The notes: generated by a model from the letters alone, not told the origin. Positions 16,456-27,038 are shown, numbered from the stretch's first letter. The stretch: 64,000 nt of DNA from JAFLCL01 sp964502175 (GCA_964502175.1 CAZCVE010000011.1:1-64000), one strand, 5' to 3'. Program-made: numbers and translations.

Positions 16456-16871
16456 GGCGTCTCGGAGCTCGTCTCGGGGGGCTTCTCCGCGCGGCCGCGC
16501 GCGCGATCCGCGGGGTACTTCGCGGCGTTCTTCGCCATCTTCTTCCGCACCACGTCGATCGGATCGAGGCCGATGCGATCACACAGCATCAGTGTCGTGA
16601 TCAGCACGTCGCCGAGCTCGTCGGCGATGCGCGGGCGGGCCTCGCCGCGGCAGTGGGCGTCGGCGTCCTCGCTGCGGATCCAGCGCAGCTCCGACAAGAG
16701 CTCGCCGGCCTCGGAGCCGATGGCCATCGCGAGGTTCTTCGGATCGTGGAACGGCGCCCACGCGCGCTCGGCCGCGAACGCGCGCAGCTCGTCGAGCACC
16801 TCGGCCAGACGATCGCTCGACGCTCCGTGCTCGTCGTCCTCGACGCGCTGCTCGATCGTCCGATCGTTCAT
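16452..16871 (-). CDS. MazG-like nucleotide pyrophosphohydrolase
   Basis: The protein is about 139 aa from ATG 16871; 16 in-frame residues upstream are Arg/Gly-rich and left out. The core FHDPKNLAMAIGSEAGELLSE followed by RIADELGDVLITTLMLCDRIG matches the all-alpha NTP-pyrophosphatase pattern: EAGEL and the ELGDV/ExxD pair bind Mg2+. FHDPKNLAMAI is typical of the RS21-C6/dCTP-pyrophosphatase branch, and VVRKKMAKNAAKYP is the usual C-terminal helix. It probably hydrolyses non-canonical (d)NTPs to monophosphates, a housecleaning role. It is coupled to the downstream lipoprotein gene by a 4-bp overlap. Confidence 0.9.
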   Translation of the reverse strand: MNDRTIEQRVEDDEHGASSDRLAEVLDELRAFAAERAWAPFHDPKNLAMAIGSEAGELLSELRWIRSEDADAHCRGEARPRIADELGDVLITTLMLCDRIGLDPIDVVRKKMAKNAAKYPADRARGRAEKPPETSSETP

Positions 16872-16948
16872 GGCGACGAAGGTACCGCGCCCGCGGGCCC
16901 GCCGGCCACCCTCGCCCACGCAGAGCTGACCACCTGTAGGCTGGCCGC

Positions 16949-17233
16949 ATGAGCGCGGTCCTCACGCTGAGCGATGCACCGTCCAAGACGATCGAAGCGG
17001 CGCTCGCCGCACGGCCGACGCACGTGCGCCTCGAGCGCTGCAAGCTCGGCGCGCGCGCCCTCAGCCTGCTCGCCGCGAACGACGCGCTCGTCTCGACGCT
17101 GCAGGTCTCTCAGTGTCGCCTCGACGACGGCGCGATCGAGGCGCTGCTCGGCACGACGCTGCCCTCGCAGCTCGCCGTGCTCGACCTCTCCACCAACCCG
17201 CGCATGTCAACCGCGAGCATGGCGACCTCGTGA
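16949..17233 (+). pseudogene. Truncated leucine-rich-repeat gene
   Basis: The 94 residues show ribonuclease-inhibitor-type LRR spacing: HVRLERCKLGARALSLLAA, STLQVSQCRLDDGAIEALLG and LAVLDLSTNPRM. They then stop abruptly after about three repeats, with the last unit unfinished. LRR proteins normally continue with many more repeats, so this looks like the 5' remnant of a longer gene. Its end overlaps the 3' end of the convergent transporter gene by 27 bp, suggesting a deletion junction near 17205-17235. It may still be translated as a short protein, so the pseudogene label is inference. Confidence 0.55.
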
Positions 17234-18424
17234 GGATCGCAGCACGTGGATCTGCGCCAGCGCGATCGACAGCGTCGCGGGGATCGCACACCCGAGCATC
17301 ACGGTCGCCATCGCGCGCGGCGTGCCGTCCGACAAGAGGCCCACGACCACCGTCGCGGAGGCCGCCATCGCGTTCTGCGTGGAGCCGAGCACGGCAGACG
17401 CGAGGCCCGCGCGCGAGGCGTGATTCTCGAGGGCCATCGCGGTCGCGTTCGACGCGGTGAGGCCGTAGCTCGAGACGAAGACGAACACGAGGATCGCCTG
17501 CTCCGCGAGCGGACCGACCGTCGCGCGTGACACGAGCACCAGCGCCGACACGAGCGCTGCGAGCGTCGCGGCGCGCGCGATGACGCCCGGCGCCGCGTGA
17601 CGCAGGAGGAAGCGGTTCACCTGCGCACCCGCGACGAGGCCGACGGCGTTGACACCGAACAGCCACGCGAAGCGCGTGGTGGTGAGGTGATGGTGCTCGA
17701 CGAACACGAACGACGATCCCGCGATGTAGGCGAACAGGCCCGCCTGCGCGAAGCCGCCGCCGAGCATCGCCGTGACGAACAGACGGTCCCGAAAGAGCGC
17801 GGGCAGCGCGAGCGCGAGCGGCTCGGCCTCGCGCGTGGGCCCACCGCGCGGGAGCTTGGCCGCGGTGGCGATCAGCAGCGCGAGACCGAACACGAAGAGG
17901 AGGACGAACACCGAACGCCAGGTCGACACCTCGAGCAGCACGGCGCCGATCGAAGGCGCGACGATCGGCGCCACGCCCATCACGAGCACCAGCAGCGACA
18001 AGATCCGCGCGGCCTCGGCGCCGCTCCAGCGGTCGCGCACGATCGCGCGCGCGATCACGATCGCGGCCGCGCCCCCGAACGCCTGGACGAAGCGCCCGAG
18101 CGCGAGGAGCTCGATGTTCGGCGCGAACGCGCAGCCGATCGACGCGAGCATGAAGAGCGCGAGGCCCGCGAGCAGTGGCGTGCGTCGGCCGCGTCGATCC
18201 GAGAGCGGGCCCCAGAACATCTGGGCGCTCGCGAGCCCGAAGAAGAACGCCGACAACGTCAGCTGTGCAGCACCGTCGGTGGCGCCGAGCTCACGCGCGA
18301 GCGTCGGCAGGCCAGGGAGGTAGGCGTCGATCGACATCGGCCCGATGGCCGTGAGCGCGCCGAGCAACACGATCGCGCCACGATCGGAGCGCGACTTCGA
18401 CAGCTCGGCGACGTCGTCGGTCAA
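17207..18424 (-). CDS. Bcr/CflA-type MFS drug exporter
   Basis: The protein is about 405 aa with 12 predicted membrane helices. Family signatures are GPMSIDAYLPGLPTLA in helix 1, motif A GPLSDRRGRRTPLL between helices 2 and 3, and GRFVQAFGGAAAIVIARAIV in helix 4. These are typical of Bcr/CflA proton-driven multidrug exporters of the inner membrane. The start is probably TTG at 18424, overlapping the upstream stop as TTGA; a GTG at 18370 is possible but would clip the N-terminus. The long in-frame region upstream of 18424 is a shadow of the neighbouring gene. The extreme C-terminus overlaps the LRR fragment. Confidence 0.85.
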   Translation of the reverse strand: MTDDVAELSKSRSDRGAIVLLGALTAIGPMSIDAYLPGLPTLARELGATDGAAQLTLSAFFFGLASAQMFWGPLSDRRGRRTPLLAGLALFMLASIGCAFAPNIELLALGRFVQAFGGAAAIVIARAIVRDRWSGAEAARILSLLVLVMGVAPIVAPSIGAVLLEVSTWRSVFVLLFVFGLALLIATAAKLPRGGPTREAEPLALALPALFRDRLFVTAMLGGGFAQAGLFAYIAGSSFVFVEHHHLTTTRFAWLFGVNAVGLVAGAQVNRFLLRHAAPGVIARAATLAALVSALVLVSRATVGPLAEQAILVFVFVSSYGLTASNATAMALENHASRAGLASAVLGSTQNAMAASATVVVGLLSDGTPRAMATVMLGCAIPATLSIALAQIHVLRSSRGRHARG

Positions 18425-19059
18425 TCCGACGAGCTCACTTCGCTCATCGCGGCCTCGGCGCCCCACGTCGACACCATCGCGGCGTGCACGACGATCGCGA
18501 GCAGGCCCGACCCGCCGCGCGTCAGCCATCGCATCGGACCGTCGGCGAGCAGGTCGCCCCAGAGCATGTCCGTCGAGGCCGCGAGGATCGCGAACCAGCC
18601 CATCGCGGTCGTGAGGATGCTCGACATGAGCGCGCTCGAGGGGAACGGCGCGCGCGTCCACGTCGCGAGCAGCCAGACGATCGGGACGACGCAGAGCCCC
18701 GGCGCGAGCGAGTACATGAGCACCGAGTCGTCGTCCCCGCGCGGTGTCCACACGCCGGACGCGAGGAGCGCGACGACCGGGACGTCGGCGAGCAGCACCG
18801 CGATCACAGCGCCGATCGTGAAGCGGCGGCGCAAGGACGGCGCCCAGCGTCCGTCGTCGGCGCGCCGCGATCGCTCTTCGTCTCGCTCCTCGCGCGAGGG
18901 ACGAGCCGCGGGCGTGCGCTCTTTGGCGTGGTGCGGCTCGACCTTCGGTGGTCGCTGCGCACGCTCGGCGCGGTCTGCGCGCTCTCGTGTCTCTTCGAGC
19001 TCGCGCTCGAGCGCGTCGATACGTTCGCGCTGCGCGTCGCGATCGTCGCGATGCGGCAT
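18421..19059 (-). CDS. Membrane protein with N-terminal coiled coil
   Basis: The protein is 212 aa. Residues 1-35 (RERIDALERELEETRERADR) form a short charged coiled coil, then a basic linker. Four hydrophobic segments follow (IGAVIAVLLADVPVVALLAS; APGLCVVPIVWLLATW; ALMSSILTTAMGWFAILAAS; GSGLLAIVVHAAMVSTW). No family was recognised. Its ATG shares one base with the stop of the radical SAM gene (TGATG), and its stop overlaps the exporter start, so 20918-17207 is probably one transcript of three genes. Its role is unknown; a small sensor or scaffold in the inner membrane would fit the layout. Confidence 0.75.
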   Translation of the reverse strand: MPHRDDRDAQRERIDALERELEETRERADRAERAQRPPKVEPHHAKERTPAARPSREERDEERSRRADDGRWAPSLRRRFTIGAVIAVLLADVPVVALLASGVWTPRGDDDSVLMYSLAPGLCVVPIVWLLATWTRAPFPSSALMSSILTTAMGWFAILAASTDMLWGDLLADGPMRWLTRGGSGLLAIVVHAAMVSTWGAEAAMSEVSSSD

Positions 19060-20918
19060 CACTCTCCCGCGTCGAGCGTCACCGGCTGCATCCACGCGTA
19101 GCCGTGCGCGCGCACCTGGTTCACGTGCAGGCCCTCGCACGTCGCGTCGTGCGCGCAACCGCGGCAGCGGAGCGACTTCGTGGTGTAGCCATCGAGGATG
19201 AAGCGCTTGGCGAAGCGGAAGATCTCGAGCTCGCCGCTCGCAGCGGTCGATCGCGCGTCGAAGCGCACGGGCTCGCGATCGATCGCACGGCCGACGACAC
19301 ACGCAGGCAGACCTCGGACCGGCGGCGTGATCGCGAGCGACGCGAAGAAGCGCGGCGCGTCGACGTCGTGCGACTCGGCCTCGGTGAGGCGCTCGTAGCG
19401 AGGCTGCCGCAGCGCGAGACGCGACGGGGCCTCGGTGAGCGACGCGAGCCACGGCGCGACGAAGGTGCTGAGCAGCACCTCGACCTCGAAGCGCGCGTCG
19501 AGCGCGAGCAACGCCTTCGCGTCGTCTTCGCGCTTCACGGTCACGCGCACGAGGCGCTTGCCATCGAGCGTCTCGCCGTACTTGCCGATTGAGAGCGCCG
19601 AGACGAGGCCGTCGGTCGAGTCGAGCGCGAGCGCGACCTCGGGAACGCCAGGAAACAGGGCGATCTGGGCCCGGGCGGCCTCGAGTGTCTCCGCGTGGAT
19701 CGACAGCACGCGCGCGTTCGCACGCTGCGCGAGCTGCGGAAGCGTGTACGTCGGCAGGGCGCCGCGGCCCGCCATCGGGAGACGCACGCGCTTGTCCGCG
19801 GGCGAGTCGATCGGCTGAGGCTCCGCCGCTCGCTCGTTCTCTCGCTGGGCCTCCTGCAGCGCTCGTCGCGCGCTCGCGGGATCACCGCCGTAGGCGGCAG
19901 GCTGCTGTGCTTCCCACCCCGCGTCGACGTGGAGCTCCTCGAAGCTCGCCTCGTGGTAGCGGCGCTGCGTGTCCTCGAGATCGTCGCAGAGGCGCTCGAG
20001 GTAGCAGTACTTGCAGCGCGCGGGATCGCGGCAGTCGAGCTTCTCGCCGCGCTCGAGCTGGCGCGCGAACTCTTCTTTGCGACCACGGACCTCGTCGTTG
20101 AGCTTGTACGGGTCCTGGATGAGGTGCTCGAAGCCCTCGAGGTGCGGCGGCGGAAATCGGTTCAGCCACACGTGCACGTCGGGCCGCTGCGAGAACTCGA
20201 GCGCCTTCTTGATCTGGGGCGCGGCCTCTTCGAGATCGTAGAAGAGCGTGTCGCGCCCTTCGGTGAACGCGCGGCCGAAGGGCACGACCTGGAGGAGATC
20301 GAACTCGCGCACGCCCTCCGCGTAGAGGCCCTCGAGCATCTCGGGCAGCACCTTCACGTTGCCGCGGTTGATGACGACGTCGACGTTGACGATGGGTCGA
20401 CCGTCTTTCAGCGCACGACGCAGCCCGCCCATCTCCTCTTCGTAGGCGCCCTTCACGCCGACGAGCGCGTCGTGGATGCGCGCGTTGGGGCCGTGGATCG
20501 AGAACGTGATCTCCTGCAGGCCCGCCTCGATGCAGCGGTCGTAGAAGCTGCCGTAGGAGAAGAGGCGACCGTTCGTCACGGTCTGCACGCGTCGGTAGCC
20601 GGCGAGCTTGCCGAGCTTCACGAAGTCGATGAAGCGCGGGTGGATCGTGGGCTCGCCGCCCGAGAGGATGAGGCGCGTCGCGCCCTTGCGGCGACCGTCG
20701 AGGATCTGCTTCTTCACGTCCTCGGCGTCGCGCATCTCGCCGTCGTGCGTGTCCGAGTCGAGGCAGAAGATGCAGCGGTTGTTGCACTCGTAGGTGAGGC
20801 GCACCCAGTTGCGCTTCTCGTGCGCGGCCTCTTCGTGCGAGGTGACCTTCGCGCCATCGGCCTCCTGACGCGCGTGCGTCTCGGCCTGGGTCTCGGCGCG
20901 CTGCTCCTCGGTGTACAC
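19059..20918 (-). CDS. Radical SAM protein with C-terminal Cys cluster
   Basis: The protein is about 619 aa from GTG 20918; the frame is open to 21005, but that stretch overlaps the kinase gene and looks non-coding. The radical SAM core is CNNRCIFC (C45, C49, C52) with LSGGEPT (86-91) and FSIHG. A mid-protein CRDPARCKYC with LERLC is a second Cys-rich segment. The C-terminus has CRGCAHDATCEG, a CxxC-x5-C-G motif that recurs in the other two radical SAM proteins of this region and probably binds an auxiliary iron-sulfur cluster, as in SPASM/twitch domains. A domain of about 200 residues between these segments matches no family I know. Substrate unknown. Confidence 0.85.
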   Translation of the reverse strand: MYTEEQRAETQAETHARQEADGAKVTSHEEAAHEKRNWVRLTYECNNRCIFCLDSDTHDGEMRDAEDVKKQILDGRRKGATRLILSGGEPTIHPRFIDFVKLGKLAGYRRVQTVTNGRLFSYGSFYDRCIEAGLQEITFSIHGPNARIHDALVGVKGAYEEEMGGLRRALKDGRPIVNVDVVINRGNVKVLPEMLEGLYAEGVREFDLLQVVPFGRAFTEGRDTLFYDLEEAAPQIKKALEFSQRPDVHVWLNRFPPPHLEGFEHLIQDPYKLNDEVRGRKEEFARQLERGEKLDCRDPARCKYCYLERLCDDLEDTQRRYHEASFEELHVDAGWEAQQPAAYGGDPASARRALQEAQRENERAAEPQPIDSPADKRVRLPMAGRGALPTYTLPQLAQRANARVLSIHAETLEAARAQIALFPGVPEVALALDSTDGLVSALSIGKYGETLDGKRLVRVTVKREDDAKALLALDARFEVEVLLSTFVAPWLASLTEAPSRLALRQPRYERLTEAESHDVDAPRFFASLAITPPVRGLPACVVGRAIDREPVRFDARSTAASGELEIFRFAKRFILDGYTTKSLRCRGCAHDATCEGLHVNQVRAHGYAWMQPVTLDAGE

Positions 20919-20967
20919 GGAGCCGACAGCGTAACAGACGCGCAGCGATCGCCTGTGTCTGGTGAGG

Positions 20968-22668
<1,701 letters not shown>

Positions 22669-22675
22669 GATCGCC

Positions 22676-22771
22676 AGTACGTCGGTTCAGAAGTTCGATC
22701 CGGATTCGCTGTTCAGTCCGGAGCGGACTGCTGAACCGACGTACTCGAAGAACCCGGGACGAGGTCCCGGG
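22676..22771. repeat. Nested inverted repeats between divergent kinase genes
   Basis: A perfect 15-bp inverted repeat, AGTACGTCGGTTCAG at 22676-22690 and its reverse complement at 22731-22745, encloses a second perfect hairpin: CAGTCCG (22714-22720), loop GAG, CGGACTG (22724-22730). A third hairpin follows: CCCGGGA (22753-22759), 5-nt loop, TCCCGGG (22765-22771). The set fills most of the 119-bp gap between the kinase starts at 22668 (minus) and 22788 (plus). It could be an operator for divergent promoters or a structured 5' leader. No T-run follows, so a terminator is unlikely. Confidence 0.8.
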
Positions 22772-22787
22772 CAGAAGCACTAGCGTC

Positions 22788-24566
22788 GTGGATCGCACAG
22801 CGAGCTCACTCGTGGGTCAGGTCGTCGGGGGGCGCTTCCGCGTGCTCTACGCGATCGCGGCCGGTGGCATGGGCGCGGTGTACGAGGCGCGAGACGAGCT
22901 GCTCGGTCGGCGCGTCGCGCTCAAGGTGATCCGCCCCGAGCTGCTCGGTGATCCGATCGCGCGCGCGCGCTTCCGTCGCGAGGCGCTCGCCACCGCGGCC
23001 GTCACGCACCCCGCCCTCGTCACGCTGCACGACCTCGCGCTCGACGGAGACCCTGCGTACTTCGTGATGGAGCTCATCGATGGGCAGACGCTCGACGCTC
23101 TCCTCCATCGCGAAGCCGGCCTCCACTGGCCGCGCGCGCTGCGGCTCGCGATCGACGTGCTCGATGCGCTCGACACGCTGCACGCGGCCGGCATCGTCCA
23201 CCGCGACGTGAAGCCCTCGAACCTCATGGTGGTGGGCGAAGGCGAGCGCGAGCGCGCGCGGCTGATCGATCTCGGCGTCGCCCGCTTGCTCACCGCGCCG
23301 TCCGACGATGCGCGCACCGCGAGCGGTGTCGCGGTGGGCACTCCCGCGTTCATGGCGCCCGAGCAGCTCGCGGGAGAGCGCGTGGGCCCGAGCGTGGACA
23401 TCTACGCGATGGGCCTCGTGCTCTACAAGTCGCTGACGGGCCTTCATCCGTTCTCGAGCGGCGCGATCACGAACGACGGCGCCCTGCCCTCGCGTCCCGA
23501 CGCGATCGAGCCGATCCACATGCACGCGCGCGACGTGCCCGAGGCGGTGAGCGCGCTCGTCTCGCGCATGCTCGCGCGCGCACCGGGCAAGCGTCCTTCG
23601 AGCGCGGGAGACGTCGCGCGTGAGCTCCGCGCGATCCTCGCGCGTGTCGGAGCGAAGGCACCCGCGTCTGCGCAGCGCCCGAGGGCCGCGTCGGAGATCT
23701 CGACGCCCGGCGGGAGCGAGCCTGGGTACCAAGCGCGCGGGCCGATCGATCCTCGTGACGTGAGCACCGTCGATGCGCCGGTCGGTCGGGAGTCGCTTCC
23801 GAGCGCGGCTGCGTCGATCCCCGGCGCACGCAGCGCTCTGATGCCGCTCGCGATCGGCATCGCGGTGCTCACGGCCCTCGCATCGCTCGGCGCGTGGGCC
23901 GCGATCGGCGGCGCATCGGCCGCGCCGCCCGAGGCGACCGCACCGACGAGCACGGCGACCGTACCGTCGATCCCGACCGCAACGACCGACACGATCCCGC
24001 GAGGCATCGCCCCCGAGGCCGTACCGCTCATGCCGGCGACGCGCGGGATGACGCATCGAGCGCTGCCGCCGCACACGACGCCGTCGGACGTGACCACACC
24101 CACGGAGCCCACGGCGGTGACGACGGCGACCGCGACGACACCGATCGAGCCCGAGGCCGTCGCGTCGCCCGAGGCGGTCGCGCCGCCCGAGACGATCACG
24201 CCGCCCGAAGCGCCCCAGGCCACCGAGACGATCGAGGCCCTCCCATCGTCCCCTGGTCAGCGCCCCGCATCGCGCTTGCGCATCCAGTACGTGGGGAGCT
24301 CGGGCACCGATCAGACAGCCGTGTCCGCCTCGCTCGATCCGCGCATCGAGCGGTGCATCGCCGCGTCGCGTCACTACGCGAACCGGACCGTCGTCGCATT
24401 CCGCGTGACCGTGGAGGCCGACGCGCGCGTGTCGGACGCGCGCGCGACGAGCGACGACGGCAGCGAGGCCGAGCGCGCGTGCGTGGCCGAGGCGCTTCGA
24501 TCGGCGCCGTGGCCGAGCACCGGCGCGAGGCGTCAGACGTACGTGCGCGTGACGGCGCTCTTGTGA
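22788..24566 (+). CDS. Ser/Thr protein kinase with single membrane helix and AgmX-like C-terminus
   Basis: The protein is about 592 aa from GTG 22788; an in-frame extension upstream runs through the inverted repeats and looks non-coding. The kinase domain (about 15-285) shows VVGGRFRVLYAIAAGGMGAVY, VALKVI, HRDVKPSN, DLG in place of DFG, and GTPAFMAPE. One membrane helix lies near residues 347-370, followed by a long Pro/Thr/Ala-rich linker. The C-terminal 85 residues (LDPRIERCIAASRHYANRTV; RACVAEALRSAPWP) resemble the AgmX/PglI-type module seen elsewhere in this window. The kinase should be cytoplasmic and the C-terminus periplasmic. Its divergent partner is another kinase. Confidence 0.9.
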   Translation: MDRTASSLVGQVVGGRFRVLYAIAAGGMGAVYEARDELLGRRVALKVIRPELLGDPIARARFRREALATAAVTHPALVTLHDLALDGDPAYFVMELIDGQTLDALLHREAGLHWPRALRLAIDVLDALDTLHAAGIVHRDVKPSNLMVVGEGERERARLIDLGVARLLTAPSDDARTASGVAVGTPAFMAPEQLAGERVGPSVDIYAMGLVLYKSLTGLHPFSSGAITNDGALPSRPDAIEPIHMHARDVPEAVSALVSRMLARAPGKRPSSAGDVARELRAILARVGAKAPASAQRPRAASEISTPGGSEPGYQARGPIDPRDVSTVDAPVGRESLPSAAASIPGARSALMPLAIGIAVLTALASLGAWAAIGGASAAPPEATAPTSTATVPSIPTATTDTIPRGIAPEAVPLMPATRGMTHRALPPHTTPSDVTTPTEPTAVTTATATTPIEPEAVASPEAVAPPETITPPEAPQATETIEALPSSPGQRPASRLRIQYVGSSGTDQTAVSASLDPRIERCIAASRHYANRTVVAFRVTVEADARVSDARATSDDGSEAERACVAEALRSAPWPSTGARRQTYVRVTALL

Positions 24567-24605
24567 GCCACGCACGACGTCGACGCTCCTTGCTACGCTG
24601 ATCGC

Positions 24606-27038
24606 GTGCCGCTCCGTTCGCGCGTGCTCGTCGCCTTTCCGCCGATGTCGGTGGCGCGGGACTTCGTGGACTACCCGTACTTCGCGGATCTCGGCGCCGC
24701 GCAGCTCGCAGCGGTTCTACGGCAGGCGGGCCACGACGTTCGTTTCGTGAGCGCGTTCGCGATGCGCGGCGCGACGCTGCACGTGCGTCGCGACGACCGC
24801 CTCCACCTCGGCGCGCCGCTCGGCGCGTTCCTCGAGGCGATCGAGGCCGTCGTGCACGACGTCGACGCGATCGTGCTGATCACGACACCCTTTCAGCGAC
24901 CTCCCGCGCGCCCCGATCCGATGCTGCGTGATGATCTCTTCGGCGCTGCGCTGCGCGCGATCCGCGCGATGAAGCCGACCACGCCGATCGTGATCGCCGA
25001 CGCCTACGTGTCGGGTCAGCACTACGTCGAGAGCGATCACGTGCTCGCGATCCACCCCGAGGCAGACGCGTGGGTGAAGTACGAGGCCGACGTCACCGTG
25101 CCGATGCTGCTCGCGAGCGATGCGCGTCCGAGCGGTGTGCACCGCGGCGTCGCGCCCCCGAAGCTCGACGTGCTGCCCGTGCCTGCGTGGGATCTCGTCG
25201 ATCTCGACGCGCACGATCGCTTCCTCCGCGACGTGGTCGCCAAGAGCGGCCGTGGTCGATGGCAGTTCGCGATCGATGGCCGCACGCTGCCGATGGTCAC
25301 GACGCGCGGCTGTCCCTTCCGCTGCGCGCACTGCAGCTCGAACCCCGGCCTCGCGCCCGGCGAGCCCAAGACGCAGCGACGTCACTCGGCGTCACACGTG
25401 GCCGAGATGGTGCGCGCGTACCGCGAAGACTTCGGCGCGAGCCGCCTCGCGATCCTCGACGAGCTGGTGAACGTGAACGCCTCGCACTTCGACGCCGTGC
25501 TCGACGCGATCGAGGCGCACGACCTGGCGTTCGAGGTGCCGAACGGCTTCCGCGCGGACTACCTGCACGAGCCGCAGATCGGTCGCATGCGCGGCCGCGT
25601 GACGACGCTCAGCGTGTCGGCCGAGAGCGGCAGCCAGCGCGTGCTCGACACGATCGTGGGCAAGGACCTCGATCTGGCAGACATCGAGCGTGTCGCGCGG
25701 ATCGCCCACGAAACGAAGGTTCCTGCGCTGATCCACTACATCGTGGGCCTACCGGGCGAGTCGGCGCAGGAGATCAACGAGACGCTCTCGTTCGCGATCG
25801 ATCTCTTCGACCGTTTCGGCGCCGAGCCCGCCGTTCAGTTCGCGACGCCGCTTCCGGGCACACGCCTCGCGAGGGAGAGCGACGGCTCGCCGCGCGCGCT
25901 GCCGGTCGTCGACGACTGGGGACCGCGCTTCCAGAAGATCCCGAGCCAGCCCGGTGCCCTCGTGTCGCCCGAGACGCTGCTCGCGTTCCGCGCCGCCTTC
26001 GACGAGCGCATGAGCGCGTCGCGCGCGCCCGAGAAGGTGATCGTCAACGTCACGTACAGCTGCAACAACCACTGCACGTTCTGCGCGGTGGGTACGCGCA
26101 CGCAGGTGCACGGAAGCCTCGATCGACAGCGCGAGTTCCTCGATCAGTACCGCGCGCTCGGCGTGCGCCTCGTCGACTTCGACGGCGGCGAGCCGACGCT
26201 GCACCCCGAGCTCGTCTCGATCGTCCAGCACGCGCGACGCGTCGGCTACGAGCGCGTGAACGTCACGACCAACGGTCGGCGCCTCGCCTACGAGGACTAC
26301 GCGCGCACGCTCGTGACCTCGGGCATCACGTCGCTGCTCTTCTCGGTGCACGGGGCCGACGCGCGCTCACACGCGCGACAGGTCGGCGTGGCCGAGGCGT
26401 TCGACGAGACCACCGCGGGCATTCGTCACGCGGTGCGTCTCGCGCCGCGCCACGTCGAGCTCGGCATGAACGTCACGATCACCAAGAGCAATCAGCACGA
26501 GCTGCCTCAGCTCGCCGAGCTCGCGTTCTCGCTGGGCCTTCGCTGGATCAACCTCCAGTTCCTCACGCCGTTCGGCCGCGCCACGAAGTGGATCGCACCG
26601 GACACGCAGCAGGCCGCCGACATCACGAAGGGCGTGATCGACGCGTGGCGCGACCGCATGAAGGTGCAGGTCATCAACCTCCCGCACTGCTTCCTCCCCG
26701 GCTACGAGGCGCATCTGCAAGGCGACCTCGGCAAGCGCGGGCGGCACATGGTCTTCGTCAACAACGAGAGCGTGAACCTCGCGGACTACCTCGGCGCGCG
26801 ACGCACGAAGAAGGACGTGTGCAAGCCGTGCCCGCGCGCGTCGTTCTGCGGCGGCTTCTACGATCTCGAGAGCACCGCCGAGCCTCCGTGGCTCGTGCGT
26901 CCCGAAGATCTGCTCAAGCCCGCGAAGGCACTCGTGCCGGCCCACATGAGCGGGACACACAGGAGCGGGACACACAGGAGCGGCGCGCACCTGATGGTCG
27001 CCGCGGCGGACCTGCCCCTCGAGGCGCGCGAGGAGTGA
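24606..27038 (+). CDS. Tandem radical SAM protein (B12-binding-like domain plus two radical SAM domains)
   Basis: The protein is 810 aa from GTG 24606. Residues 1-200 look like the Rossmann-type B12-binding region of class B radical SAM enzymes (VLVAFPPMSVARDF; AAVLRQAGHDV; DAIVLITTPF), but the DxHxxG cobalamin motif is not evident. The first radical SAM core is CPFRCAHC (C236, C240, C243) with SVSAESGSQRVLDTI. A second complete core follows: CNNHCTFC (C486, C490, C493), FDGGEPT and LLFSVHG, ending in CKPCPRASFCGG. Two cores in one chain are unusual. The last 30 residues contain a small SGTHR repeat. The stop shares one base with the next radical SAM gene. Confidence 0.9.
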   Translation: MPLRSRVLVAFPPMSVARDFVDYPYFADLGAAQLAAVLRQAGHDVRFVSAFAMRGATLHVRRDDRLHLGAPLGAFLEAIEAVVHDVDAIVLITTPFQRPPARPDPMLRDDLFGAALRAIRAMKPTTPIVIADAYVSGQHYVESDHVLAIHPEADAWVKYEADVTVPMLLASDARPSGVHRGVAPPKLDVLPVPAWDLVDLDAHDRFLRDVVAKSGRGRWQFAIDGRTLPMVTTRGCPFRCAHCSSNPGLAPGEPKTQRRHSASHVAEMVRAYREDFGASRLAILDELVNVNASHFDAVLDAIEAHDLAFEVPNGFRADYLHEPQIGRMRGRVTTLSVSAESGSQRVLDTIVGKDLDLADIERVARIAHETKVPALIHYIVGLPGESAQEINETLSFAIDLFDRFGAEPAVQFATPLPGTRLARESDGSPRALPVVDDWGPRFQKIPSQPGALVSPETLLAFRAAFDERMSASRAPEKVIVNVTYSCNNHCTFCAVGTRTQVHGSLDRQREFLDQYRALGVRLVDFDGGEPTLHPELVSIVQHARRVGYERVNVTTNGRRLAYEDYARTLVTSGITSLLFSVHGADARSHARQVGVAEAFDETTAGIRHAVRLAPRHVELGMNVTITKSNQHELPQLAELAFSLGLRWINLQFLTPFGRATKWIAPDTQQAADITKGVIDAWRDRMKVQVINLPHCFLPGYEAHLQGDLGKRGRHMVFVNNESVNLADYLGARRTKKDVCKPCPRASFCGGFYDLESTAEPPWLVRPEDLLKPAKALVPAHMSGTHRSGTHRSGAHLMVAAADLPLEAREE
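26949..26993 (+). repeat. 15-bp tandem repeat in the radical SAM C-terminus
   Basis: AGCGGGACACACAGG occurs twice in perfect tandem (26949-26963, 26964-26978) and a third, degenerate unit follows. It encodes SGTHR-SGTHR-SGAHL near the end of the tandem radical SAM protein, after the last Cys motif, in a region likely to be disordered. Confidence 0.8.

Noticed and set aside
17597..19201. Plus-strand frame of about 530 codons opposite the exporter and coiled-coil gene
   Set aside because: Charged, low-complexity translation; the minus strand has MFS motifs and membrane helices.
22691..22720. GTTCGATCC inside the inverted-repeat region, resembling a tRNA T-loop
   Set aside because: No acceptor, D or anticodon stems can be drawn around it in the right spacing; the bases are accounted for by the nested inverted repeats.
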